Of a stretch of DNA of 64,000 nucleotides, positions 44,341 to 53,017 are shown one piece after another. Position 1 is the stretch's first letter; each line of letters begins with the position of its first letter. The position numbers were made by a program, and so were the translations under genes. This stretch comes from an uncultured Saprospiraceae bacterium (GTDB lineage: Bacteria; Bacteroidota; Bacteroidia; Chitinophagales; Saprospiraceae), in NCBI GenBank assembly GCA_937926205.1, contig CALEYL010000012.1, positions 1 to 64,000 of the forward strand. The letters run 5' to 3'. Below the pieces are notes generated by a model. That model was not told the DNA's origin and did not search any database. It saw only the letters and a program-made list of their open reading frames with translations.

Positions 44341-44561
44341 TGTTCTTTTTTTTAAGTGTAAATGATCCACAAAACTACTGGCAGGATAAAGGCTGGTGAT
44401 AGGACAATTGTGCAGTTGAATTGGATTTAATTTAAGTTTTATTTTAAAAGCTGGTATTTCAAATTAGTACTACATAACTAAAGATTTGTCCTATTCCCAA
44501 AAGGGGCACGGCCATTAATTTTGTTGCCGATTAAATAAATGTTTTACATTAAACAATTTAA

Positions 44562-44792
44562 ATGAAAGCAAAAATGAAATTGATTGCCTCCCTGAAGGTC
44601 TGGGTGGTAATCTATCCGTCTATTACGCTGTTTTATCAGCTTTTTGGCCAGCAATTGTCTGCGCTGCCTTTGTATCAAAGAACTTTTTTATTAACCATAA
44701 TCCTGGTTCCGTGGTTGGTGTTTATTGGCGTGCCGTTCGTTGACACGGTTCTTAAAAAGATTATGAATAAAGCCGGGAATACAGAACAATAA
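44562..44792 (+). CDS. Small two-helix membrane protein
   Basis: This is a 76-aa protein with predicted helices at about 10-28 and 40-62. A charged C-terminus (KKIMNKAGNTEQ) follows. The family is not recognised. Its stop lies 6 bp before the FAD-oxidoreductase gene, suggesting a two-gene operon. Confidence 0.6.
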   Translation: MKAKMKLIASLKVWVVIYPSITLFYQLFGQQLSALPLYQRTFLLTIILVPWLVFIGVPFVDTVLKKIMNKAGNTEQ

Positions 44793-44798
44793 ATATTT

Positions 44799-45812
44799 AT
44801 GTATTCAGGGCTTATTTCCAGGCGTAAATTTATGATGTTGAGTGTGGAGGCGGCAGGGGCACTTTCTTTGCCGTCTCCCTTGAATAATTTAATGTTCAAA
44901 CAGATGAAGAAAAACAAGCAATTTGATGTCATCATCGTGGGAGGCAGCTATGCCGGATTAGCAGCTGCCATGGCCTTAGGCAGGGCGCTGATGAATGTCT
45001 TGGTTGTTGATAGTGGTAAACCATGCAACCGGCAAACGCCTCATTCACACAACTTCCTTACAAACGATGGTAAAACGCCTGCGGAAATTGCTGAAACCGC
45101 CCGGGAGCAGGTGAGCAGGTATAAAACGATTGATTTTTTTAGAGGACTGGCCACTTCCGGGAAACAAACGGAGCTTGGTTTTGAGATACAAACAGCCAAC
45201 GGAGACATTTTTGGGGCAAAGAAGGTCGTTTTTGCAACAGGCATTAAGGATCAGCTTCCGGCTATTGAGGGACTGTCCGAATGCTGGGGTGTTTCTGTTC
45301 TCCATTGCCCCTATTGTCATGGCTATGAAGTTCGAAATGAAAAAACCGGAATACTGGGAAATGGGGATTTGGCCTTTGACTTCACAAAGCTGATTTCTAA
45401 CTGGACGAAAGATTTAACCATTTTTACCAATGGCGCTTCAACATTAACAGCCGGGCAACATGAAAAACTCCAGCAACGGCGCATAAAAATAGTCGAAAAA
45501 GAAATTGAAAGACTGGTGCATCACTATGGATACATTCAAAAAATTCATTTTAAAGACGGTACGAAGTCTTCTGTCAAAGTCCTTTATGCTCCAAGCCCTT
45601 TTGAGCAGCATTGCAAAATCCCCGAGTCAATGGGATGTGAACTTACCGAACAGGGATATTTGAAAACGGATGCCATGCAGGAAACTACTGTTAAAGGAGT
45701 TTATGCGATCGGCGACAATGCGGGTAAGATGCGTACAGTAGCCAATGCGGTTGCAATGGGTACAACGGCGGGCATGACGATTAGTAAGCAAATGATTTTA
45801 GAGGGGTTTTAG
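44799..45812 (+). CDS. Thioredoxin-reductase-like FAD oxidoreductase with Tat-like N-terminus
   Basis: This is a 337-aa flavoprotein. Residues 7-30 (SRRKFMMLSVEAAGALSLPS) look like a twin-arginine signal. The FAD-binding VIIVGGSYAGLAAAMALGRA (44-63) follows, then the redox motif CPYC (C170, C173) in the NAD(P)H domain and the FAD motif GVYAIGDNAG. If the Tat signal is used, the protein would work outside the cytoplasm, which is odd for a thioredoxin reductase; an internal start at residue 32 or 36 would give a cytosolic enzyme. Its TAG stop overlaps a GAGCTTGTTCGG motif like the MITE ends. Confidence 0.85.
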   Translation: MYSGLISRRKFMMLSVEAAGALSLPSPLNNLMFKQMKKNKQFDVIIVGGSYAGLAAAMALGRALMNVLVVDSGKPCNRQTPHSHNFLTNDGKTPAEIAETAREQVSRYKTIDFFRGLATSGKQTELGFEIQTANGDIFGAKKVVFATGIKDQLPAIEGLSECWGVSVLHCPYCHGYEVRNEKTGILGNGDLAFDFTKLISNWTKDLTIFTNGASTLTAGQHEKLQQRRIKIVEKEIERLVHHYGYIQKIHFKDGTKSSVKVLYAPSPFEQHCKIPESMGCELTEQGYLKTDAMQETTVKGVYAIGDNAGKMRTVANAVAMGTTAGMTISKQMILEGF

Positions 45813-45823
45813 AGCTTGTTCGG
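45812..45823. repeat. Solitary IS5/IS1031-type terminal repeat
   Basis: GAGCTTGTTCGG at 45812-45823 is identical to the MITE ends at 35094 and 37352. No convincing partner end was found downstream before the next gene, so it may be one end of a decayed or deleted element. Its first base completes the stop codon of the flavoprotein. Confidence 0.5.
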
Positions 45824-46028
45824 TTTTCGAGGCAAATAAAAACTGAAATTATTTTCGTTGAACAGACCCCGCGCAATTTTTCAGGAACTGCAAATAAAAA
45901 AATGCGGTACATTTACTGCATGGCTGAAGTAGATGATCTACATCAAACCTGTACGGAGTCCGGCGCAGTTTTTATGGTAGTCTTGTAATTCGTAAAAATC
46001 TGTTAATCAATTCAATAAAAACCCAAAC

Positions 46029-46637
46029 ATGAAAAATCAAATTCTTCCCCTCGGAGAGGAAACGTTCAAAGTAATGGGATTTTCAGACGAACAAATCATA
46101 TTCAGTAGCAAACGACACGACACTTTTGAAGCGCTGCTTGCCTCATCCCAAAAACCAGGTTTATTAGAAAGTTTAAAAACAATACCTGTTAACGCCATTC
46201 AGGAAATAAGCTACAATGAAAAAGACGGCAGCTTTACAATCAAATACAGCATCTACGGAAAAAATAAAAAAGACACGGTTGTATTAAGCGACAAGGGGTT
46301 GAGGGAATCCGTCGTTGCAGAAATTGCTACCTTCAGAAAATTAAATAAAGCCGTCAGCGAAGAATCAAAAACCCGGCCTCTAATTCTGAATTTATTAGGT
46401 GGAGCATTGATTATCGTCTTTACCATCGGTTTCAGGTGGATGGCGATCAATGCGCAACATGGCGAACATTATGTCGCAACCGGGAGAAAGAGGGGGATAG
46501 GCCAATTATTGGCAAATACGGTTGAGGCAATAGGCCCGACCTGGATTACCATCATCGGCGTTTTGGGCTTAGCGCTTATGGTTTATATTACTTACAAAAG
46601 GTATAACAACCCCGCATCGGAGATTAAATACAGTTAA
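46029..46637 (+). CDS. Hypothetical membrane protein (full-length paralogue of 40031 remnant)
   Basis: This is a 202-aa protein. A soluble N-terminal domain (1-115) has a PH-like strand pattern (EISYNEKDGSFTIKYSIYGK). Two membrane helices follow (about 121-140 and 168-190), with the conserved loop QHGEHYVATGRKRGIGQLLA between them. The second half is closely repeated at 40031-40315, showing duplication within about 6 kb. Family and function are unknown. Confidence 0.75.
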   Translation: MKNQILPLGEETFKVMGFSDEQIIFSSKRHDTFEALLASSQKPGLLESLKTIPVNAIQEISYNEKDGSFTIKYSIYGKNKKDTVVLSDKGLRESVVAEIATFRKLNKAVSEESKTRPLILNLLGGALIIVFTIGFRWMAINAQHGEHYVATGRKRGIGQLLANTVEAIGPTWITIIGVLGLALMVYITYKRYNNPASEIKYS

Positions 46638-46747
46638 GGCGCATACTATCTATATTCCGTGGATGCTGCAGGAACTCTTTATTGCCAAGGGCGCCAGGGC
46701 TTGGGACGCCTCGCTTTGCGGCCTTAGCGTATCCCTTGCGGCCTCTG

Positions 46748-46772
46748 CCTGCCTATCCGGTAGGCAGGCAGG
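46748..46772. repeat. GCCTGCC-type palindrome copy
   Basis: CCTGCCTATCCGGTAGGCAG and following bases form a nearly perfect palindrome, embedded in GCGGCC-rich text like that near 26479 and 58946. Confidence 0.7.
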
Positions 46773-46791
46773 AACCCATTATTCCCCACCA

Positions 46792-46910
46792 GGGGGCTAA
46801 GGTTTAGGACGTATTACTCCGAGGGCCTCATTACACAACTCCATGAGGCATTCCCGAAAAAATACGAAGAATTAGACAAAATCCCGGCGTTCGTTTCGAT
46901 CAAAAAATAG
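46792..46910 (+). pseudogene. Possible 3' gene fragment
   Basis: One frame reads through to LITQLHEAFPKKYEELDKIP and ends AFVSIKK at a TAG (46908-46910). The composition is protein-like, but the upstream part is missing and begins within repeat sequence. It may be the last 38 codons of a lost gene. The rest of the 46638-47026 gap shows no gene. Confidence 0.3.
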
Positions 46911-47026
46911 CGTCCCGGCACTTAGAAGAAAATAATCAGGATTTAAAAAACGTTAGCCTCAAGTCTGTGATCCCGCTCCATGCTGCAGAGCATTCAAAAT
47001 GAACATACTTTAAATTTAAAATCGTG

Positions 47027-48571
47027 ATGCGAACAAATCCTTGTGTTTTTTGCCTTTTCATCGTTTTTTTCTGTTCCTCTAACATTGTATTTGCTCAAAC
47101 GATCAACTTTGAAGCTACCTGGAAAGAGTTTCTTGAAAACAACAAAATTTCCAACATGAGCGAACTGGTCAGGCCTAATAAGGTGTATGACCCAGCGAAT
47201 TACTCCAAGTATTTGTTGATGAACACCAACACCAGCTTTTGCCAAAGCGAGGTGGAGGATGCAGAAGACCTGATGGAAGAAATCCAGCAGATGGATCCTA
47301 ACGTACACAAGGCGATTCCGGGTTTTTTAGCAAAAAAAGATGACCTGGAAAAGAAGATCAATGCCTATTACAGCATGGATGAGCTTTGGGAGCGCTTCCT
47401 GAAAACCAAGGAAGTCTCGCAGGACGAATTGGACGCCATCATTGCTGCTAAAACGAGTTGCGAAAAAACGACGCTGGCAAAGTATTCCTACATGTCGGCC
47501 TATACTCAGTTTTGCCGGGGAGATATTTCAAAATCAAAGGATATTTTTGAAAACCGCACCCTCAAATTAACCGAAAAAACAACCCTGCGCATAGATGATG
47601 TAAAAGGACTGGCAGATGAGGTGGCCAGAATGAAAACCCTGTATAAAAACATGTCGAAATTGGAAACTGCCTGGAAATCTTACGTAAAAACCGGTGTTTC
47701 TCAAGGCTTTGATATTGAATTACCCCTTTTCCGTTGCAACCCCAATCCAAATATGAAAGCATTGCTTTTGAAAGGAGCATTGGACCTCTGTAATGCTGCT
47801 CCGGACATGCTTGAAAAAATCGAGGAACTGGAAGCCGAAACAGGGGTCAAGCCCGACAGGGAAGTGAGTAAAAAAATCAAGGAATTGGAAGCGGCCGTTG
47901 AGCTGGGCGACGACAACCTCCTGGCTTTGAATAAAGCCTGGGATACCTTTATTACAACCAATGATGTGAAACGCATCGGTCAATATGGCTATAAATATTG
48001 CAATAAAGAAGCATTGATCCGGGCATACATCCTGGACGGGTTTTCCTATGTCTGCGACCTTGCGGAAGACAGACTCGAAAAAATTGACTCCATGCAGAGG
48101 AGGGAATTAACGCCACTGAACGAAATCACGATGTCCAAAATCAATGAGCTGTCGGCGTTAAACGAAGAGAACAAAGCCAATGGGGCGAAAATTGAAAAGT
48201 TGTGGAACAAGTTCGTTTCACAAGGCAATAAGCTGTCGCAAGATTACGAATCGGCAGAATCGTATTGTGACAACATCCACCAGGTTAAAGACTGGACCAT
48301 GAAAGGGCTTTCGGCCAACTGTGAAACGGCGATTCAGTATCTGGAGCGAATTGAAGAATTTCAGCAAACTTTTGAATTCGACTTTACAAAAGACCTGAGG
48401 TGCCGGATCGAAGATTTGAAATTTAAAGTATGGGATTGCCGCTATCAGGCATTGCAAAAGCTTGCACGAATCGAAGCGACTGCCGAAATTTCTTATGAAG
48501 ACAGGCTGAAAGAATTGGTAAAAGAATACGGAATTGGAGACCGCCCGGAAGCTTGTTCCTTGAACAAATGA
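47027..48571 (+). CDS. Secreted helical protein with five W/Cys repeats
   Basis: This is a 514-aa protein with a signal peptide (ends SSNIVFAQ, about residue 24). The rest is predicted helical and can be divided into five units of roughly 90 residues. Each starts with a W-x(2-3)-[FY]-[LV] motif: TWKEFL, LWERFL, AWKSYV, AWDTFI, LWNKFV. A Cys pair about 20 residues apart follows (for example SCEKT to QFCRG, RCNPN to DLCNA, YCNKE to VCDLA, YCDNI to NCETA). The family is unknown to me. The ATG at 47027 is preferred to a GTG one codon before. A hairpin follows downstream. Confidence 0.8.
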   Translation: MRTNPCVFCLFIVFFCSSNIVFAQTINFEATWKEFLENNKISNMSELVRPNKVYDPANYSKYLLMNTNTSFCQSEVEDAEDLMEEIQQMDPNVHKAIPGFLAKKDDLEKKINAYYSMDELWERFLKTKEVSQDELDAIIAAKTSCEKTTLAKYSYMSAYTQFCRGDISKSKDIFENRTLKLTEKTTLRIDDVKGLADEVARMKTLYKNMSKLETAWKSYVKTGVSQGFDIELPLFRCNPNPNMKALLLKGALDLCNAAPDMLEKIEELEAETGVKPDREVSKKIKELEAAVELGDDNLLALNKAWDTFITTNDVKRIGQYGYKYCNKEALIRAYILDGFSYVCDLAEDRLEKIDSMQRRELTPLNEITMSKINELSALNEENKANGAKIEKLWNKFVSQGNKLSQDYESAESYCDNIHQVKDWTMKGLSANCETAIQYLERIEEFQQTFEFDFTKDLRCRIEDLKFKVWDCRYQALQKLARIEATAEISYEDRLKELVKEYGIGDRPEACSLNK

Positions 48572-48695
48572 CCTTGATCGCGCATTCAAGAGCCTCCACA
48601 AAAAGAAAAATGGCTGGTTCTGACAACCATTTGCCCGCAATTACGCCCCTGTTCGTATATTAGCCTTCCAGATTCGAACAGGAAATTGCAACCCA

Positions 48696-48731
48696 AACTG
48701 CCGTCAGTTCGATTTTGAGCTGACGGCAGTT
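48696..48731 (+). terminator. 12-bp perfect hairpin
   Basis: AACTGCCGTCAG (48696-48707) pairs with CTGACGGCAGTT (48720-48731) around a T-rich loop. No T tract follows, so it may be a weak terminator or a leader hairpin for the peptidase gene. Confidence 0.4.
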
Positions 48732-48777
48732 CTGCATTTAGCAGTCGGGGTGCTATTGTTTGTCAAACCAACTTTCC

Positions 48778-51700
48778 ATGCGCAACAAGATCAACAGGCT
48801 CTTGCCCACAGGTATTATTTTCTTTTTCAGCATGCTTTCCGCTGCCTATAGCCAGTGCTCTTTTACCGAAGTTACGGTGGTTTCCAGCACCGTGGACTGG
48901 GGCAATGAAATGAGCTGGGAACTGCACAACAGCAGTGGCGTTCTTATTTCAAGCTGGCAGGGCGTTGGCAACAACCAAAGCTCGGAAATGCAACTCTGTT
49001 TGCCCGATGGTTGCTATACCCTGACGGCGCTCGACAGCTATGGCGATGGCTGGAATGGCGGCACTGTTGAGATGACCTGGAACGGTGGTTCACAAAGCTT
49101 CGGGCTTCCCAATGGCAGCATCCATTATTTCTATTTCGGGATCAACGCAGGCGACTGTGTGCCTCTGGTTCCGGGCTGTACCGATCCAACCGCCTTTAAT
49201 TACAACATTGCGGCTACCGTAGACGATGGCTCCTGCCTCGGCCTCACAGACCTTGTTGCAATTCAGGTTTTTGACACGATTTACCATTCGGGGCCAAAAG
49301 ACAACCGCATCAACTGGGTGATTCAAAATCGCAGTACCGGAAACCCAAACGGAGATTTTGCAGATGCCGCTGATTTGCGTAACGACCTGGAGCAGAGCCT
49401 TATCCCTGCTTTTACGCTGAACAATCCTGGTGCAAAGGTTCCTTATGCCCAATACAAGAACTTTTTCAACCTCTATGCCGCATGGTGGCCCGATGCTCCC
49501 GGAGACCACAGTTGGTGGAGCTTCAACATCATCCAGCAGATGCGCAACGAAATCTTTTTACCCTGGAGCAACGATGAAACGGGTTGGGTAACCTGGTTTT
49601 CCACGATCAAATATGGCGGCGGCGGCGGCGCCGGGCTAAATCGCGAAGCAAGGGTCGGCGACGGTAAAATGTACGGAACGGATTTCGAAACTTTGTTGCA
49701 CGAATTCGGACATACCATGCCTGGTTTACTGGATGAGTATACCTCCAGTGGGGAGTGGTCGGGCAACAGGTGCTTTGAAACAGGCAATACAACGGGATTT
49801 ACGACCAAAGAAGACATTCCCTGGCGGAAATGGATCGATGACGATACGCCTTTGCCGACGCCGTACAATGGCCAGTACGACGATGTCGTGGCCGCGTTTG
49901 AAGGCGGGCTTACCAATTATTTCGGATGCTACCGCCCTACGGCGAAAGGCTGCTACATGGGAGCAGGCGGTTTTGGCGAAGGTTATGGACAGGACCTTTG
50001 TGCTCCTTGTGTTCAGCGGACCATCTGTTTTTTGTATAAATATGTAAATGTGATTGAAAACCCGACCCCGGCAAATCCAAACCTTACAGTAAGCGGAGCA
50101 GAAACGATCACTTTTTCAGCTGATGTGATCGCGCCGATGCCAAATACTCAAAAATACGAGTGGTTTCTCAATGGTAAATTAATCGCAGAAAACACCACGT
50201 CGGTGTCGGTGACTTTCGGCGCCTGCGACAGCTATGAACTCAAATTTGCGGTTACAGACACCACAGATCTGGTGCGCTACGACGAAAAATTTGAGGAGAC
50301 TTACCCCAAACCCTACCGGGAATTCGTGTGGACGATCGATCAGAGCGACATCAGCAGTTACGACCTTAACAGCAGCGTTGTCGTCACCAATGCCTCTTGC
50401 ACGGGCGCGGATGACGGCGTGGTTGAATTGATGGCACAGGGCGGACAAGCGCCTTATGAATTATGGCTGGATGGCGTACAGGTGACGAATCCGGTTACTG
50501 ATCTGGCAGCAGGCTTTTATGCTTTTACCCTTGTGGATGCCAATGGCTGCCCGGTAGAGAAGCTGGTGCAGCTTGAGCGGGATGCCCTGCTTGATCTTGA
50601 ACTCTGCGCAAGCAAAAATGGCGACTGGGAAGTACTTGTCAACAGCGCCAATTACGAAGTGTCTGAACTGGATCTGCTGTGGTCGACCGGAGCAACTGGC
50701 CAGAGCTTTACCACAGCTTCTGATGGTAATTATGCCCTCACCGCCAGCATCAATGGCTGTTCCGTGGAGCGCGAATTCAGCCTGCTTTCGCCGTCTGCAC
50801 CACTTTCTGTTTCAGATCGGTCCATTCCTTCTGAAATTGAAAAATCAACAGGCGCCATCTATGTATCCGCTACCGGCGGCAGCCCCGACTATACCATTCA
50901 ATGGTTTGACCGGCTGGTTGCTGATCAGACAGACGATAACACAGATCATATTTCGGCCAGCGGTACGACCTGGGGGCACCTGCCTGAATTTGCTTTCGAT
51001 GATCAGCTGAACACCAAATGGCTGCATGCCGTAAATGCCAATGCCTGGGTTGCCTACACGTTTCCACTGCCGACCACCCTTGCCTACTATGCCATTACTT
51101 CCGCCGATGATGTACCGGCGCGAGACCCCATGAACTGGGTACTGGAAGGCTCAAATGATGGCAACACCTGGGTTGCCCTGGATACGCGCATCAACGAGGA
51201 TTTTCCAACCCGATTCCTGCGCAGGGCTTTTCCAATCAGCAATTCCGGCGCCTATACCCATTACCGGCTATACGTCAATGCGAGTGCCGGAGAGAATCAA
51301 ATTCAATTGCAGGAACTGGAGTTCATGGGCGCCGATCCTGATGGCCCTTTCCTGCACAACAAGACATTTGACGGGCATTTCAGTCGAACAAAACTCGCCC
51401 CAGGGGAATACCGCTATGAAATCAGCGATGCGTCGGCCGCCTGTGCTGAAGGAACGGTCCGGATCGGAGTCTATGAAAAATTTACCGCGAGTGGATTAAA
51501 GGTGGTACCCGATGGCAACTGCGGGGTAAAGCTGGAAACGCCAAATCCGGCTTATGACTATCACTGGTTGTCGGATGAAACGGGAACGGAAATTTTAGGC
51601 TTCGGCACTTCCTTTGTTCCACCGTACGCCGGTAATTTCTACGTTGTAGCAGAAACGGCAGGAACCGGCCAATGGAGCAATAACCGCAAAGGATTTGCCG

Positions 51701-52824
51701 TCACGATGCCACAGATGCCGGTTATTGAAGACCTTGGAGGCGGATTGCTTGGTATTGTGGATCCGCAGCCGGAAATGGAATACCGATGGTATGCTGCCGA
51801 CGCCTGCGGCAGCCCGCTGCATATTGGAAATACCTTTGCACCGGGCATGACAACGGCCGACTATTTTATTTCAGCCAAAAGCAGCATAGCATACCCGGAT
51901 CCTATTGACCCGGCTACCATTCCCGGTCTTATGCTTCGCATGGATGCCGCCGACCTGAATGGAGATGGGCTTATTGACGATCCGGCCCCGGCGACCAGTT
52001 CGGTTCTCGACTGGTATTTCCCAACGGGCAACAGATGGGATCCCAATAACTGGTTTGCTTATCGTTCCAATTACCAAAACGGACTTGGCATTGCAGACTG
52101 GGCTACCTTGTGGTTGCAGCGCCTCCAAAATCCGCAAAGCAATTTTCAAACGGTGCTGATGGCGTATCAGGAAAATGCTTTGTCCTGGGATAAAACAGGG
52201 CCAATGGAAGCGCTTTCGGCAACCATGCCCCGGCATTCGGATGCCAGCCAGTTGTTTTCCAATGCGGCCCCCCCAGCTACCCTTGCAGGCGCGACCTACC
52301 TCAACGGCGTGGCAGTTGATCCCTTAAGCACGCCCAATCCGATGAATTTCTGTGTGCTGGGGTCCGCCTTCAGCAGTCCGTCTACCGCTAATATTTTATA
52401 CACCGATGTGCATTGGGAAGGAAAAATAGGGGAAATGCTGTTCTTCGACCACGCCCTCACAGATGCTCAGATGATAGGCGTTTCTGAGTTTCTCCGGCAG
52501 AAATGGATCAGCACGGCCGACCTGGAAAGTCCGCGTAGTCTTTATCATTGGGTTGGGACGACGGCCGTGGAGGAAACGCCAACGGAAACGCCACAGGTTC
52601 GGGTTTACCCCAACCCTGCCAGCGATGGATTGTATGTTCAAACTAAAATCAGCACGCCCCTGCAGTTTCGCATCCTTGATGTTCAGGGCCGGCTCGTACA
52701 GGTTGTTAAACCGAGTGCACAGCAGCAGAAAATTGATGTTTCTGCACTGGTTCCGGGGTTCTACCTGTTGGAGTGTAGTACAGAAGATGGCTTTAGAGAG
52801 GTGTTGCGGTTTGGGAAGTTTTGA
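48778..52824 (+). CDS. T9SS-exported M64-family metallopeptidase with discoidin-like domain
   Basis: This is a 1348-aa secreted protein. A signal peptide (ends SAAYSQ, about 26) precedes a small beta domain with DSYGDGWNGG. The M64 (IgA-peptidase-type) catalytic region has LLHEFGHTMPGLLDEY (H308, E309, H312, then D319 and E320). Ig-like and SprB-like segments follow (about 425-605). An F5/8-type-C discoidin-like domain (about 719-851) starts with SGTTWGHLPEFAFDDQLNTK. A LamG-like region (about 1040-1255) and a T9SS type A sorting domain (RVYPNPASDGLYV to the end) complete the chain. It probably degrades proteins while bound to external glycans. The start at 48778 is ATG, whereas an upstream TTG at 48760 is less likely. 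Confidence 0.9.
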   Translation: MRNKINRLLPTGIIFFFSMLSAAYSQCSFTEVTVVSSTVDWGNEMSWELHNSSGVLISSWQGVGNNQSSEMQLCLPDGCYTLTALDSYGDGWNGGTVEMTWNGGSQSFGLPNGSIHYFYFGINAGDCVPLVPGCTDPTAFNYNIAATVDDGSCLGLTDLVAIQVFDTIYHSGPKDNRINWVIQNRSTGNPNGDFADAADLRNDLEQSLIPAFTLNNPGAKVPYAQYKNFFNLYAAWWPDAPGDHSWWSFNIIQQMRNEIFLPWSNDETGWVTWFSTIKYGGGGGAGLNREARVGDGKMYGTDFETLLHEFGHTMPGLLDEYTSSGEWSGNRCFETGNTTGFTTKEDIPWRKWIDDDTPLPTPYNGQYDDVVAAFEGGLTNYFGCYRPTAKGCYMGAGGFGEGYGQDLCAPCVQRTICFLYKYVNVIENPTPANPNLTVSGAETITFSADVIAPMPNTQKYEWFLNGKLIAENTTSVSVTFGACDSYELKFAVTDTTDLVRYDEKFEETYPKPYREFVWTIDQSDISSYDLNSSVVVTNASCTGADDGVVELMAQGGQAPYELWLDGVQVTNPVTDLAAGFYAFTLVDANGCPVEKLVQLERDALLDLELCASKNGDWEVLVNSANYEVSELDLLWSTGATGQSFTTASDGNYALTASINGCSVEREFSLLSPSAPLSVSDRSIPSEIEKSTGAIYVSATGGSPDYTIQWFDRLVADQTDDNTDHISASGTTWGHLPEFAFDDQLNTKWLHAVNANAWVAYTFPLPTTLAYYAITSADDVPARDPMNWVLEGSNDGNTWVALDTRINEDFPTRFLRRAFPISNSGAYTHYRLYVNASAGENQIQLQELEFMGADPDGPFLHNKTFDGHFSRTKLAPGEYRYEISDASAACAEGTVRIGVYEKFTASGLKVVPDGNCGVKLETPNPAYDYHWLSDETGTEILGFGTSFVPPYAGNFYVVAETAGTGQWSNNRKGFAVTMPQMPVIEDLGGGLLGIVDPQPEMEYRWYAADACGSPLHIGNTFAPGMTTADYFISAKSSIAYPDPIDPATIPGLMLRMDAADLNGDGLIDDPAPATSSVLDWYFPTGNRWDPNNWFAYRSNYQNGLGIADWATLWLQRLQNPQSNFQTVLMAYQENALSWDKTGPMEALSATMPRHSDASQLFSNAAPPATLAGATYLNGVAVDPLSTPNPMNFCVLGSAFSSPSTANILYTDVHWEGKIGEMLFFDHALTDAQMIGVSEFLRQKWISTADLESPRSLYHWVGTTAVEETPTETPQVRVYPNPASDGLYVQTKISTPLQFRILDVQGRLVQVVKPSAQQQKIDVSALVPGFYLLECSTEDGFREVLRFGKF

Positions 52825-52957
52825 TCCGCAGCTTGGTGTTTCGGTGCGCTGCACCCCGCTTTGCGGGACAGGCTCTAAATTTACCTTTCTGATTCACGAT
52901 TAGAAATATTCGGGGTGCGTTGCACCTGCCCAGTTTAGAAGAATATAACTAAAACAG

Positions 52958-52989
52958 CAAGAGACATCCAAAATGCAGGATGTCTCTTG
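52958..52989. terminator. Bidirectional terminator between peptidase and katG
   Basis: CAAGAGACATCC (52958-52969) pairs with GGATGTCTCTTG (52978-52989), a 12-bp stem with an 8-nt loop. TTCTTACTT follows on the plus strand and, read on the minus strand, TTTTAG follows. It sits between convergent genes. Confidence 0.75.
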
Positions 52990-53017
52990 TTCTTACTTAT
53001 CTAACACAAAATTGGAA

